From Bordetella ansorpii (GTDB taxonomy: Bacteria; Pseudomonadota; Gammaproteobacteria; Burkholderiales; Burkholderiaceae_B), in the NCBI RefSeq assembly GCF_900078315.1, contig NZ_FKBS01000029.1, positions 1,121,526 to 1,185,525 of the forward strand: a DNA stretch of 64,000 bases. The letters run 5' to 3'. The first letter of the stretch is position 1. Each line of letters opens with the position of its first letter. Positions 1-8,990 of this stretch are shown one piece after another. Below the pieces are notes generated by a model. It was given only the letters and a program-made list of their open reading frames with translations. It was not told the origin of the DNA and did not search any database. The translations under genes and the position numbers were made by a program.

Positions 1-258
1 GCTCAGGTAGTCCAGCGCCATCTGCGCCGTGACCACCGCCGTGCCCGTCTCTTCGACCAGCACGGTGCCCAGCGCGCAATCGACCAGCGTGGCGAGAAAG
101 CCCCCGTGCGCGATGCCGTGCACGTTGGCGTGCGGCGGCGCGATGCGCACCGCCAGTACCTTTTTCGAGGCGTCCCAGTACAGCTCGCCCAGCTCCGCCA
201 TGCGGGTCATGAAAGCGCTGGTCGAGTCCCAGGGGACGTAGTGGTCAGGAATGTTCAA
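1..258 (-). CDS. PaaI-type hotdog thioesterase, C-terminus cut by window edge
   Basis: The minus-strand frame reads through the left edge, so the C-terminus is missing. It carries the hotdog-fold signature of PaaI/YbgC-type acyl-CoA thioesterases: a HGIAHGGFLATLVDCALG stretch, with the HGG turn and the acidic residue of the catalytic helix. Family members hydrolyse small or aromatic acyl-CoA thioesters in the cytoplasm. No ATG lies in frame. The best start is a TTG at 258-256 reading M-N-I-P-D-H, but the frame stays open further upstream, so the start is uncertain. The family is seen directly; the substrate is unknown. Confidence 0.7.
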   Translation of the reverse strand, partial: MNIPDHYVPWDSTSAFMTRMAELGELYWDASKKVLAVRIAPPHANVHGIAHGGFLATLVDCALGTVLVEETGTAVVTAQMALDYLS

Positions 259-457
259 AACGGATTCCGCGAGAAAGCCTCGGCAAACGGGCGAGGCATC
301 GCACGCAAGATAGCAGACGATGGAAACGGGCGTGCGCGGAGCGAGAGGCCCGCGGGGCCGCAAATCGGCACGCCAGCGGATCCGCCTGCATGAACGGCAG
401 CGGCGCGGATGTCCGCGCCGCCTTTCGCCTGCAGACCGACGCCGGGCGGTCAAGCCC

Positions 458-1438
458 TCAATTGGCCGTGATGTTCCGTTCCTTGATCAGCGCGCTCCAG
501 CGCTTGCGTTCGCCCGCCTCGAAGTCGCCGAGCGCCCTGCCGCTGATCGTGCCCGGCGTGGCGCCCAGCGCGGCCAGCTGATCCTTCACGCCTTGCGAGG
601 CCAGTGCCTTGTTCGCGGCGTCGATCAGTTTTTTCTGCACGCCGTCCGGCGTGCCGGCGGGCGCATACAGCGCGAACCAGGCGGTCACGTCGAAGCCCTT
701 CAGGCCCGACTCGGCCACGGTGGGCACGTCGGGCAAGGCCGCCGACCGCTGCGCCGAGGTCACCGCCAGCGCGCGCACGCGGCTGCCGTCCTTCAGTTGC
801 GCCAGCGTGCTGGGCAGGTTGTCCATCAGGATGTCGATCTGGCCGCCGATCAGCGCGGGCATCGAGGCCGACACGCCCTTGAACGGCACGTGCAGCATCT
901 GGATGCCGGCCGCCTGCTCCAGGTAGGCGCCGGTCACGTGCACGGAAGAGCCCACGCCCGGCGAGCCGTAGGTCATGGGACGGTCCTTGCTGGCTTTCGC
1001 GCGGGCCAGCAGGTCCTGCATGGTCTTCATCGGCGAGTCCTTCTGCACCGCGATGACGTTGGGCGTGGTGAACACCATCGACAGGGGGGCGAAGTCGCGG
1101 GCCGCGTCGAACGGCATGTCCGGATAGATGTACTGGTTGATCGTCTGCGTGCCGATGGTGCCCATGGCGATGGTGTAGCCATCGGCGGGCGAGCGCTTCA
1201 GGATGCCCATGCCGATGTTGCCGCCGGCGCCCGCGCGGTTGTCCACCACGATGGACTGGTTCAGGTACGGGCCCATGGCCTGCGCGATGATGCGCGCGGC
1301 CAGGTCGGTGGTGCCGCCCGCGGGATACGGCACGATCAGGGTGATGGGCCGGGCGGGATACGCCTGCGCGTGGGCGGCGACGCTTGCGGCCGCCAGCGCC
1401 AGGGCCGCCAGCCCCTTCAAGATCGACGTTGTTTTCAT
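458..1438 (-). CDS. Bug/TctC family periplasmic solute receptor
   Basis: A 326-residue tripartite-tricarboxylate (Bug) receptor. A Sec signal peptide (MKTTSILKG, hydrophobic core, cleavage near AHAQA) is followed by the family motif RPITLIVPYPAGGTTDLAAR and the NRAGAGGNIG loop that contacts the carboxylate ligand. Such proteins bind dicarboxylates, aromatic acids or nicotinate in the periplasm. No TctA/TctB membrane genes are nearby. It lies 157 bp downstream of a ThDP-dependent enzyme on the same strand and under the same presumed LysR regulator, so it may supply that enzyme's substrate. The ligand cannot be read from sequence. Confidence 0.93.
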   Translation of the reverse strand: MKTTSILKGLAALALAAASVAAHAQAYPARPITLIVPYPAGGTTDLAARIIAQAMGPYLNQSIVVDNRAGAGGNIGMGILKRSPADGYTIAMGTIGTQTINQYIYPDMPFDAARDFAPLSMVFTTPNVIAVQKDSPMKTMQDLLARAKASKDRPMTYGSPGVGSSVHVTGAYLEQAAGIQMLHVPFKGVSASMPALIGGQIDILMDNLPSTLAQLKDGSRVRALAVTSAQRSAALPDVPTVAESGLKGFDVTAWFALYAPAGTPDGVQKKLIDAANKALASQGVKDQLAALGATPGTISGRALGDFEAGERKRWSALIKERNITAN

Positions 1439-1595
1439 GGGTGTTGTCTCCTAGTGCTGCCGAGGCTGTCATGGCCCGCGCCTCTTTCCGGGCTGCCGCC
1501 AATACGCTGCCGCATTCGACATGCGCAGTGAATCCGGTCCTCCTTTTCGGGCGCCTCGCCGTGCACGGCGCCCGCCCGGACCGGACGTGCAGTCG

Positions 1596-3140
1596 TCAAA
1601 TCATCAATTCGATCAGGAAAGGCCCCTGCCTGCCGAAGCTGCTCTTCATCAGGTCGGCGCATTGCTCGAGCGTGGTGGCGCGGGCGCCCTCCACGCCCAT
1701 CGCGTTGGCCAGGCCGACCCAGCTGATGCCGGGGTTGCCCAGGTCGAGCATGCTCATGGCCGTGGCGCCGGGCGTGGCGCCCACGTTCTTGTACTCGCCG
1801 ATCAGGATGTTGTACTTGCTGTTGTTCAGGATGATCGTGGTGCAAGGCAGTTGCTCGCGCGCCTGCGTCCACAGCGATTGCAGCGAGTACATGGCCGAGC
1901 CGTCCGCCTGCAGGCTGATCACGCGGCGCTGCTTGCCCGCGCCGATGGCCGCACCCGTGGCGACGGGCAGGCCGTCGCCGATGGCGCCGCCCGCCAGATG
2001 CAGCCAGTCGTTGGCTGGCGCGGCGTGCGTGAACTTGTAGAAGCCTCGGCCGAACGACACGCTCTCGTCGGACACGATGGAATTGTCGGGCATCACCGCC
2101 GCCAGCGTCTGCGCCAGGCCTTCCGGCGTGGGCGCGCCCGTGACGATCTCGGGGCGCGGACCCGGATCGGGAATCGCGGCCTCGGGCGCGTTCAACGCGC
2201 GCGCCAGCCCTGCCAAGGCCTGCACCGGGTCCTGATCGGGGCGCGACAGCACGTGCAGTTGCGCATCGGGCGCGTACTGCTCGGACGGCATGCCCGGATA
2301 GCCGAAGAAGCCGACCGGGCCCTTGGCGTTGACCAGGATGATGTGCTTGAAGCGCTCCAGCGCCTTGATCGCCACCTCCATCACGTAGGGCACGCGTTCG
2401 AGCTGCATGCGGCCGCGGCCGCGCGAGACGTGCGAAGTGACGTAGTCGGCCATCACGGCCGCGCCGGTGGCCTGCGCCACGCGCCACACCAGTGCCTGCG
2501 CCTCGCTGAGCACGGCGTGGCCGGCCAGCAGGATCAGCGTATCTTTGCCATGCTGGCGCAGCGTGCGCGCCGCGTTCTCGATGGCGTTGCCGTCGATGGC
2601 CGGCGGCGTCGGCACGCTGGCCGCCGCGCCCACCGCGCCGCCCTCGTTCCACGAGGTGTCGGCCGGCAGGATCAGCGTGGCGATCTGGCCCGGGAACACC
2701 TGCGCCGCCGCGATGGCTTCGGCCGCGTCGCGGCCCAGGTCTTCGCTGCGCATGCTGGTGCGCACCCATTGCGACACGGTCTGCGCCATGCCGATGGTGT
2801 CGGCGGTCAGCGGCGCGTCGAACGGACGGTGATAGGTGGCCTGGTCGCCCACGATGTTGACGATGCCGCTGCGCGCGCGGCGCGCGTTGTGCAGGTTGCC
2901 CATGCCGTTGGCCAGGCCCGGGCCGCAGTGCAGCAGCGTGCAGGCGGGCTTGCGGGCAATGCGGAAGTAGCCGTCGGCCATGCCCGTGACGACGTTCTCC
3001 TGCAGGCCCAGCACGCATTTCATGCCGGGAACCTGGTCCAGCGCGGCCACGAAGTGCATCTCGCTGGTGCCGGGATTGGCAAAACACGTATCGACGCCGG
3101 CGGCAAGCAGCGTCTTGACCAGGCTCTTCGCGCCATTCAT
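1596..3140 (-). CDS. ThDP-dependent enzyme of the acetolactate synthase / benzoylformate decarboxylase family
   Basis: A 514-residue three-domain ThDP enzyme. The N-terminal Pyr domain has the FANPGTSEMHF loop, with the glutamate that activates the cofactor. The C-terminal PP domain has the Mg/ThDP motif beginning ADGSAMY and ending in NN (ILNNSKYN). Family members decarboxylate or condense 2-oxo acids. The ATG at 3140 is chosen because GGAG lies about 8 nt upstream; the frame runs open to 3209, but the extra residues do not look like the family. With a LysR gene upstream and a Bug receptor downstream, a role in catabolism of an imported oxo-acid is inferred. The exact reaction is not determined. 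Confidence 0.85.
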   Translation of the reverse strand: MNGAKSLVKTLLAAGVDTCFANPGTSEMHFVAALDQVPGMKCVLGLQENVVTGMADGYFRIARKPACTLLHCGPGLANGMGNLHNARRARSGIVNIVGDQATYHRPFDAPLTADTIGMAQTVSQWVRTSMRSEDLGRDAAEAIAAAQVFPGQIATLILPADTSWNEGGAVGAAASVPTPPAIDGNAIENAARTLRQHGKDTLILLAGHAVLSEAQALVWRVAQATGAAVMADYVTSHVSRGRGRMQLERVPYVMEVAIKALERFKHIILVNAKGPVGFFGYPGMPSEQYAPDAQLHVLSRPDQDPVQALAGLARALNAPEAAIPDPGPRPEIVTGAPTPEGLAQTLAAVMPDNSIVSDESVSFGRGFYKFTHAAPANDWLHLAGGAIGDGLPVATGAAIGAGKQRRVISLQADGSAMYSLQSLWTQAREQLPCTTIILNNSKYNILIGEYKNVGATPGATAMSMLDLGNPGISWVGLANAMGVEGARATTLEQCADLMKSSFGRQGPFLIELMI

Positions 3141-3293
3141 CAGGGGATCTCCGGAAATTTTGCCCAAAACCTGTCGATTTTTGGCGCGAAGGGAGCCGGC
3201 GTAAAGCAATTAATAATTGCCACGTGATGAGAATTACTCATTAACTTCGGATATTTCCCTGGGACAACTAGGGATAACGATGACTGCGATGCG

Positions 3294-4214
3294 TCACCAG
3301 GTGGGCAATTTCTGCTCCTGCGCGAACTGCCTGGCCTCGTCGCGGATCCACTGCCGGAAGCACTGCAAGGGGTACTTGTCGTGTATCTCCAGCGGGTAGG
3401 AAAGCTGATAGGCATCCTCGCCCGGCAGCACCAGTTCGTGCGCCCGCACCAGGCCGTTGTCCCAGGCCGACTGGGGCACGAAGAACTCGGGCACCAGCGC
3501 CACGCCCAGGCCCGACTCGGCTGCGCGCACCACCAGCGATTGCAATTCGAACCCCGCGCTGTGCACGGCATCGGGCTTGAACGGCACGCCCGCGGCATCG
3601 AACCACTGCCGCCAGGATTCCGGCCGGGTCGTCGAGTACAGCAAGGGAAACTCGCACAGGTCCTCGGCGCGCGCGATGCGGTCGCCGATCAGGTCGCGGC
3701 GCGCGACCACGATCATGCGTTCGCCGAACAGCAGTTCCAGCTTCGCGTGCGGCCACACCGGCTTGCCGTGGTGGATGGCGACGTCGAAGTGTTCTTCCTC
3801 GAACGAGAAAGGCTCGGTCCGCACGCCCATGTTGATGCGGATGTCGGGATACGCCGCGTAGAAGCGCGGCAGGCGCGGAATCAGCCATTCCTGCCCGAAC
3901 GTGGGCAGCACGGCCAGTTCCAGGTTGCCGCGTCCGCTGCCGTGCGCGGCGATGGACATGGTGTCGCGCTGCAGCGCGCGCAATGCTTCGCGCACCTGCT
4001 CGCTGTACAGGCGGCCGGAACGGGTCAGCGTCACGCGCTGCTTGACGCGGATGAACAGCGACACGCCCAGCCCCTCTTCCAGCAGGCTGATCTGGCGCGA
4101 GACGGCGCTTTCCGTCAGAGACAGCTCACGGGCGGCCAGGGTGAAGCTTTCGTGGCGGGCAGCGGCTTCGAACGCGCTCAGCGCGGCCATGCTCGGCGTG
4201 CGGATGCGGCGCAT
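3294..4214 (-). CDS. LysR-family transcriptional regulator (GcvA-like)
   Basis: A 306-residue LysR regulator. The N-terminal winged HTH (residues about 8-65) contains the typical LTESAVSRQISLLEEGLG recognition region; a periplasmic-binding-like effector domain follows. It is on the same strand and 153 bp upstream of the ThDP-enzyme and Bug genes, so it probably controls them, with an intracellular carboxylate as coinducer. The intervening 3141-3293 is AT-rich (around 3200-3260) and suits a promoter. Its own upstream flank runs into the decayed mntP gene, suggesting that a rearrangement placed the two side by side. Confidence 0.9.
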   Translation of the reverse strand: MRRIRTPSMAALSAFEAAARHESFTLAARELSLTESAVSRQISLLEEGLGVSLFIRVKQRVTLTRSGRLYSEQVREALRALQRDTMSIAAHGSGRGNLELAVLPTFGQEWLIPRLPRFYAAYPDIRINMGVRTEPFSFEEEHFDVAIHHGKPVWPHAKLELLFGERMIVVARRDLIGDRIARAEDLCEFPLLYSTTRPESWRQWFDAAGVPFKPDAVHSAGFELQSLVVRAAESGLGVALVPEFFVPQSAWDNGLVRAHELVLPGEDAYQLSYPLEIHDKYPLQCFRQWIRDEARQFAQEQKLPTW

Positions 4215-4379
4215 GATTCAGGTCACTCGGCGAGATAAGGGCAACCAGCCCCGCACAATGCGGGCTGGCGGGGTCGGGCCTCGTCCCCCGGCAAGCCTTC
4301 GAAAAGGCGATACCATGGCGGACAGGCCTTGACCGACCGAGTGTAAGCGGTCGGCGCAAGGGTCGCCGCGCGGGCGCCC

Positions 4380-4793
4380 GGCGTACCAGGCGTCATGGCG
4401 TCGATGCTGGTGGCCAGGCCCGTCAGCGCGGTGCCGAGAATGCCGCGGCTGTTCGGCGACTCTTCCTCTTCCTCGTCATCCACCTTGAACGACTCGCGGA
4501 TCATGTGCGCGCCCAGCAGGAACAGCAAACTGAACGCCACCCAGTGGTCGTACGCTTCGATGTACTTGGACGCGACCGAGCCGAGCAGCCAGCCCACCGC
4601 GGGTGGTCATAGCTTCGACCACGCCGAAGATCAGGCCGATCTTCAGCGCTTCGGCCAGACGAGGTTTGAACATGCCGGCCCCACGGGCGAGGGACGCGGC
4701 GAATGCATCGGTGGACATGGGCAGACCGGGCATGAGCATGGAGATAGGATTCACGGAAGCAAGGCCGGGGCAACGGACACAGACGAACAACAC
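4380..4793 (-). pseudogene. mntP: mntP (manganese efflux, DUF204) remnant, frameshifted and 3'-truncated
   Basis: Two adjacent frames together spell the front half of the MntP Mn(II) exporter. 4793-4600 gives [19 protein letters not shown] and [16 protein letters not shown]. The neighbouring frame, from a GTG at 4597, gives [15 protein letters not shown] and [16 protein letters not shown], an acidic loop, then ATSIDAM. Joining them needs loss of one base near 4600-4607. After the second TS-DA motif the homology stops, so roughly the last 80 residues of the usual ~190 are gone. The protein cannot work as written. The acidic DDEEEEE loop and paired DA motifs are family hallmarks. Confidence 0.8.
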
Positions 4794-5044
4794 CCGCGCC
4801 CGGCCATGCCTCGCGACTATTGCCCGTTGGTCCCGCCTACCTGATTGGTTGCGTTCGCCACGGCAAGACTGCCGAGTATGTTGACAAACGCGTCTTCCGA
4901 ATTAAACGGAAGCGGGCTACTCCCAAAGAAGGAGCCGCAGTGCAGCCTGTTGTTGTGACAGCGGGAAAAAACGGGCCGGGCTGTGGGGTTTCAGAGAGGG
5001 CGACGTCGTTTCTCGCCCTGAACGATGGCCAGATGCGCCGGCCC

Positions 5045-5722
5045 TCATGCCTGCAAGGCGCCGATCCGCTTCAGGGCCCGTCGACCGGCTTCGGCCGCCT
5101 GAGGATGCGCATGCTGGGCGCACAGGTCCGCGATGTCCTGCAACGAACGATCCGGGCGCGCGGTGATTTCCCGCGCGACCGCCTCGGCCACGTAGAAATC
5201 TTCGTACGCAGCCAGCTCGCGCAGCAAGCCGTGGTCCGCCAGGTCGAGCGAGGGTATCAAGGCGGGCAGGATGGCGTCGGCCTCTTCGTCGTGCGCCAGG
5301 CTTCGGATCCACGCGGCCAGGGCGAGTGGATCCTGGCCGATGGGAGCGCGTTCGGGATGGCGCGCTTCGAGCGATGATCCGGCATCGCGCGCAAGTTGGA
5401 CCTGCGTCAGATAATCCAGCAAGGACGCATACACCACGCGGCTGCCGTCATCGTGCGATAGAAAGAATACCGAGCCGTGCAGCGGACCTGCCATCACGTA
5501 GAGATGATGATTGCTGGTCTGCGCATCGTCCAAGGCGACGCCATCCAGGATGCGGACCAGCGGATGAAAGCTCAACTGCGCGGAAAGCGCGCGCGCATCG
5601 GGCTCGGCCAGCAAGAGGCTCTCTTCCAGGTCCGGATCGCACAGGCCTGCCGCCTCGGCCTGCCGGAAGTATTCGAGCAGTTCGGCGGGCAGCGGGTTGC
5701 CGGAGGAAAAATCGAAGCGCAT
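5045..5722 (-). CDS. Uncharacterised protein, weakly SMI1/KNR4 (SUKH)-like N-terminal half
   Basis: A 225-residue soluble, acidic protein with no signal peptide or membrane segment. The first ~120 residues have a pattern seen in SUKH domains: LPAELLEYFRQAEAAG near the start, and a GSVFFLSHDDG...YASLLDYL strand-turn-helix at about 82-107. The rest is helical with regularly spaced Leu/Ala. SUKH proteins are often toxin-immunity proteins, but no toxin gene is adjacent and the resemblance is by eye only. It sits 66 bp downstream of a Bug gene on the same strand and may be its distal operon partner. Function unknown. Confidence 0.6.
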   Translation of the reverse strand: MRFDFSSGNPLPAELLEYFRQAEAAGLCDPDLEESLLLAEPDARALSAQLSFHPLVRILDGVALDDAQTSNHHLYVMAGPLHGSVFFLSHDDGSRVVYASLLDYLTQVQLARDAGSSLEARHPERAPIGQDPLALAAWIRSLAHDEEADAILPALIPSLDLADHGLLRELAAYEDFYVAEAVAREITARPDRSLQDIADLCAQHAHPQAAEAGRRALKRIGALQA

Positions 5723-5788
5723 GCGAGAAACCTGTTTGAAGATGACAGGCCTCTAGCGTACCCGCCCGCGCGCCCTGCCGGCCCCCCT

Positions 5789-6763
5789 CTATTCCATCTT
5801 GATCCCGCGGGTGGAAATCAGCCTCCCCCAGCGGTCCCATTCCTTGGCCTGGTAGGCAGCGAACGTAGCCGGATCATTGGCCACGATTTCCAGGCCCTGC
5901 TTTTCCAACTGCGACGCCACGGCAGGGTCCTTGATGGCCTTGACCGCGGCCTGCGCCAGCTTGTCCTTCACGTCAGCGGGCAGGCCGGCTGGCGCGGCCA
6001 GGCCTTGCCATGAATAGACCTCCGCTCCCGTCACTCCCGACTCGGCCAGCGTGGGCACGTCGGGCAGCACGGGCGAACGATGCGTGCCGGTGACCGCCAG
6101 CGCGCGCATCTGGCCTGCCTGGATGTACGGCAGCACGGCGTTGACGTTCTGGAACGAGTACTCGACCTGACCGCCGATCAGATCATTGATCGCGGGCGCG
6201 CCCCCTTTGTACGGAACGTGCAGCCCGGCGGTCTTGGTCTGCTGAAAGAACAGTTCGGCCGACAGATGATCCGAGGCCCCGAAACCCGAGTTGGCGAAGG
6301 TGACGGTGCCCGGCTTGGCCTTGAGTTCGGCAATCGCCTCCGCGACGCTCTTCACGGCATGGCTGGTGCGGGTCACGAGCACGTTGGGCGCCTGCACGGG
6401 GATGGTGATGTAGTCGAAGTCCTTGCGGGCATCGTAAGGCGTCGCCTTGTTCAGGTGCGGCACGATGACGAAAGGCCCCAGCGACGCGAATACCAGCGTG
6501 TAGCCGTCCGGCGCGGCGCGCTTGGCCTGGCTCATGCCGATGATGCCGGTGGCGCCGGGCTTGTTGTCGATCACGATGGATTGGCCCAGATTGTTCTGCA
6601 TGGTCTTGCTCATCATTCGGGCGATCGTGTCGGTGGAGCCCCCGGCGGGAAACGGCACCACGATCGTGATGGGCTTCTCCTTGGGCCAGGACGTCTCGGC
6701 CCGCGCGCCGGCGCTCAGTGTCATGCCCAATGCAACCCCAGCCAAGGCGGTAGTCCATTTCAT
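5789..6763 (-). CDS. Bug/TctC family periplasmic solute receptor
   Basis: A 324-residue Bug receptor with a Sec signal peptide (cleavage near SAGARAE). It has the KPITIVVPFPAGGSTDTIAR motif and the NKPGATGIIG ligand loop. It would bind a small carboxylate in the periplasm. The promoter region at 6764-6900 carries a 13-bp sequence, identical to one between gntR and the sugar-acid cluster, that fits an FCD-GntR operator. That ties this receptor to the GntR regulator just upstream (start 7647) and probably to the enolase/aldolase pathway beyond it. Family certain; ligand inferred only as a likely sugar acid. Confidence 0.93.
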   Translation of the reverse strand: MKWTTALAGVALGMTLSAGARAETSWPKEKPITIVVPFPAGGSTDTIARMMSKTMQNNLGQSIVIDNKPGATGIIGMSQAKRAAPDGYTLVFASLGPFVIVPHLNKATPYDARKDFDYITIPVQAPNVLVTRTSHAVKSVAEAIAELKAKPGTVTFANSGFGASDHLSAELFFQQTKTAGLHVPYKGGAPAINDLIGGQVEYSFQNVNAVLPYIQAGQMRALAVTGTHRSPVLPDVPTLAESGVTGAEVYSWQGLAAPAGLPADVKDKLAQAAVKAIKDPAVASQLEKQGLEIVANDPATFAAYQAKEWDRWGRLISTRGIKME

Positions 6764-6861
6764 TGCGTGTCTCCTGCGTCCAAGAATGGTTGTTCGTGGG
6801 CACTTTTGTCGTGCCGTGTGAGATTCTTGGAAGGGACTGGTGCGCGGGCAACTTTTCGAGA

Positions 6862-6874
6862 AAGTTGTATTACA
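6862..6874. promoter_or_regulatory. GntR operator-like site, copy 1
   Basis: AAGTTGTATTACA lies upstream of the Bug gene starting at 6763. It contains the odd-centred palindrome TGTA-T-TACA and matches 10 of 11 positions of the FadR-subfamily consensus TNGTNNNACNA. The identical 13 bases recur at 7674-7686. Confidence 0.65.
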
Positions 6875-6966
6875 TGCTTTGTGCCTAATGCCGCGCGCCT
6901 GATTGCTTACGTACCTGCGAGAAGCGTGTGGCGGCCGCTACGCCACTCTGGGGAAATCCCTGATCC

Positions 6967-7647
6967 TCAGCCCGGGCCGAACAGCCGGGCGATGCCGCTG
7001 CGGATATGCGCCACCATCGCCTGGCGCGCCGCCTCCGGATCGCCGCGCGAGATGGCGGCATCGATGGCCGCATGCTCTTCGCGGATGTCGCGCAAGCGGC
7101 GGATGTTGGGCTGCGCCGAGAACTCGCGGATCAGCCGCGTGGCCATGCGCCGGTGGTCGCGGATGGCGGCCATGGTCATCGAATAAAAGTTGTTGGCGCT
7201 GGCCTTGGCGATCGCTTCGTGGAACGCGATGTCTTCCTCGATGCTTTCCGTGCCGCGATGCACCGCCAGCTCCAGCAGGCGCCGCCGCGTACTGATCTCC
7301 TCGACCAGCCTGCGGTCTGGATTGTTGGCCGCCCAGGCCGCGCACTCGCCTTCGATCACGCAGCGAAACTCAAGAAAAGCGCGTACCTCGTCGACATTGC
7401 CGATGGGGTCGAACGGGACGCTGCGCAACCGCGGCTGCCCCACGTAGTTGCCGGACCCGCGACGGGAGACCACCCACCCTTCGGCCCGCAGGCGGGCCAA
7501 CGCCTGCCGCACCACTGGACGGGATACGCCCAGCATCTGAGCCATAGCGTTTTCCCCAGGCAGTTGCTGGTCCGCCTGCAATTGCATACGGTCGATCAAG
7601 CCCAGGATGCCCTGGTAGGCCAGGTCGGTCAGCGGGGAAATGTGCAT
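6967..7647 (-). CDS. GntR/FCD-family transcriptional regulator
   Basis: A 226-residue FadR-type regulator. The N-terminal winged HTH (residues about 5-70) contains LPGENAMAQMLGVSRPVVRQALARL; the C-terminal FCD effector domain carries His/Asp metal-site residues (IAFHEAIAKAS). Start ATG 7647 has GAGG 9 nt upstream; the frame runs to 7956 but those residues overlap the divergent enolase gene. FCD-GntR proteins normally repress sugar-acid or carboxylate catabolism and release DNA on ligand binding. Operator-like copies at 6862-6874 and 7674-7686 suggest that it controls itself, the Bug gene downstream and the divergent catabolic cluster. Confidence 0.9.
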   Translation of the reverse strand: MHISPLTDLAYQGILGLIDRMQLQADQQLPGENAMAQMLGVSRPVVRQALARLRAEGWVVSRRGSGNYVGQPRLRSVPFDPIGNVDEVRAFLEFRCVIEGECAAWAANNPDRRLVEEISTRRRLLELAVHRGTESIEEDIAFHEAIAKASANNFYSMTMAAIRDHRRMATRLIREFSAQPNIRRLRDIREEHAAIDAAISRGDPEAARQAMVAHIRSGIARLFGPG

Positions 7648-7673
7648 GGCGTGGATCCTCGCATGCATTCTAG

Positions 7674-7686
7674 AAGTTGTATTACA
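7674..7686. promoter_or_regulatory. GntR operator-like site, copy 2
   Basis: AAGTTGTATTACA in the divergent space between gntR (start 7647) and the enolase-superfamily gene (start 7763). It is identical to 6862-6874 and contains the same TGTA-T-TACA palindrome, so it is well placed to control both directions. Confidence 0.65.
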
Positions 7687-7762
7687 GCTTAAGCAAATTT
7701 TTGACGTGCGCGCCACAGCGTTGCGAGGATGCCCGGCATTGCCAACCAGCCCGGACAGAATC

Positions 7763-8962
7763 ATGTCGAGAATCACCAAGCTGCGCACCGTGCGTATTGC
7801 CGAGCGTCCCAACCTCATCTGGATCGAGATCGAGACCGAAGACGGATTGACGGGATTGGGCGAAACCTTCCGCGGCGCGCACGCCGTCGAAGCGGTCATC
7901 CACGACCAGATCGCCGCGCAGATCCTGGGCCAGGATGCGCGCCACATCGAAGCCATCTCGCGTCAGCTGCACACGCCGTACGTCGGCTTCCAGGGTGCGA
8001 GCGCCGAGATCCGCGCCGCCAGCGCCGTCGACATCGCGCTATGGGACCTGAAGGGCCAGCGTCACGGCATTCCCATCCACGAAGCGCTGGGCGGCGCCAA
8101 CCGGCTGGAGATCCCTGCCTACAACACCTGCGCCGGCTATTCGTACAACAGCAACAACGTCGCGCGCCGCGTCATCAGCGGACAGGACACCGCGCAAGGC
8201 CCTTACGACGACCAGGTGGCCTTCAACCAAGATGCCGGCCGGCTGGCGAACAGCCTGCTGGAAGAGGGTTATCGGGCCATGAAGATCTGGCCGTTCGACG
8301 TGTTTGCCGCCGCTACCGGCGGCCAGAATATTTCGCTGCGCGACTTGAAACAGGGACTCGAGCCGTTCCGGCAGATCCGTCATGCCGTGGGCGACGAGAT
8401 CGAGGTGATGTGCGAGCTGCATAGCCTGTGGGGCGCCCTGCCCGCCGAACGCATCTGCCGGGCGCTGGAGGACTACGGCGTATTCTGGGCGGAGGACCCC
8501 ATCAACAAGATGCACGACATCGACGCGCTGGCGGATCTGCGCTCGCGCGTGAAGGTGCCGATCTGCGGCAGCGAGACGCTGTCCGGCTCGACGCAGTTCC
8601 GCGAGCTGATGGCCGCGCAGGCCGTGGACGTGGTGATGCTGGATCTGGCCTGGTGCGGTGGACTGACCGAGGGCCGCAAGATTGCGGCCATTGCCGAGTC
8701 GCACCGCCGCGCACTGGCGCCGCACGACTGCACCGGCCCCGTCACCTTGATGGCAGGCCTGCATCTGGCGCTGCATGCGTCCACCGCCATCTTCCAGGAA
8801 GTGGTACGCGCCACGCTGTCGACCTGGTATCGCGAGCTGGTCACCGAACTGCCTGCGCTGAACCACGGCGTGGTGGCCGCCCCGACCCTGCCCGGCCTGG
8901 GCACGGCCCTGCATCCCGAAGTGAAACAACGCGCCGACGCCGTCGCGCGCGAATCGCACTGA
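7763..8962 (+). CDS. Mandelate racemase/muconate lactonizing enzyme family dehydratase
   Basis: A 399-residue enolase-superfamily enzyme, probably an acid-sugar dehydratase. The capping domain (about 1-120) contains the GLGETFRG loop. The barrel has a catalytic Lys (GYRAMKIWPFD), metal ligands in MCELHSLW, FWAEDPI and CGSETLSG, and a late catalytic His in LAPHDCTGP. The Glu-x-His first ligand and late His-Asp resemble the galactonate/gluconate-dehydratase subgroup. ATG 7763 is preferred over the longer frame from 7640, which overlaps gntR. It heads a run of four genes on this strand; an aldolase and a dehydrogenase follow, giving a plausible dehydrate / cleave / reduce route. Substrate unknown. 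Confidence 0.88.
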   Translation: MSRITKLRTVRIAERPNLIWIEIETEDGLTGLGETFRGAHAVEAVIHDQIAAQILGQDARHIEAISRQLHTPYVGFQGASAEIRAASAVDIALWDLKGQRHGIPIHEALGGANRLEIPAYNTCAGYSYNSNNVARRVISGQDTAQGPYDDQVAFNQDAGRLANSLLEEGYRAMKIWPFDVFAAATGGQNISLRDLKQGLEPFRQIRHAVGDEIEVMCELHSLWGALPAERICRALEDYGVFWAEDPINKMHDIDALADLRSRVKVPICGSETLSGSTQFRELMAAQAVDVVMLDLAWCGGLTEGRKIAAIAESHRRALAPHDCTGPVTLMAGLHLALHASTAIFQEVVRATLSTWYRELVTELPALNHGVVAAPTLPGLGTALHPEVKQRADAVARESH

Positions 8963-8990
8963 ACCCTTTTTCCGCATTGGACATACGAGC

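Noticed and set aside
320..1531. Long plus-strand frame opposite the first Bug gene (403 codons)
   Set aside because: Arg/His/Gly-rich shadow of a clear Bug receptor on the other strand; high GC keeps antisense frames open.
4794..5044. yybP-ykoY manganese riboswitch upstream of the mntP remnant
   Set aside because: Expected from family context, but the conserved purine-rich and CUG-type elements are not present by eye; cannot be supported.
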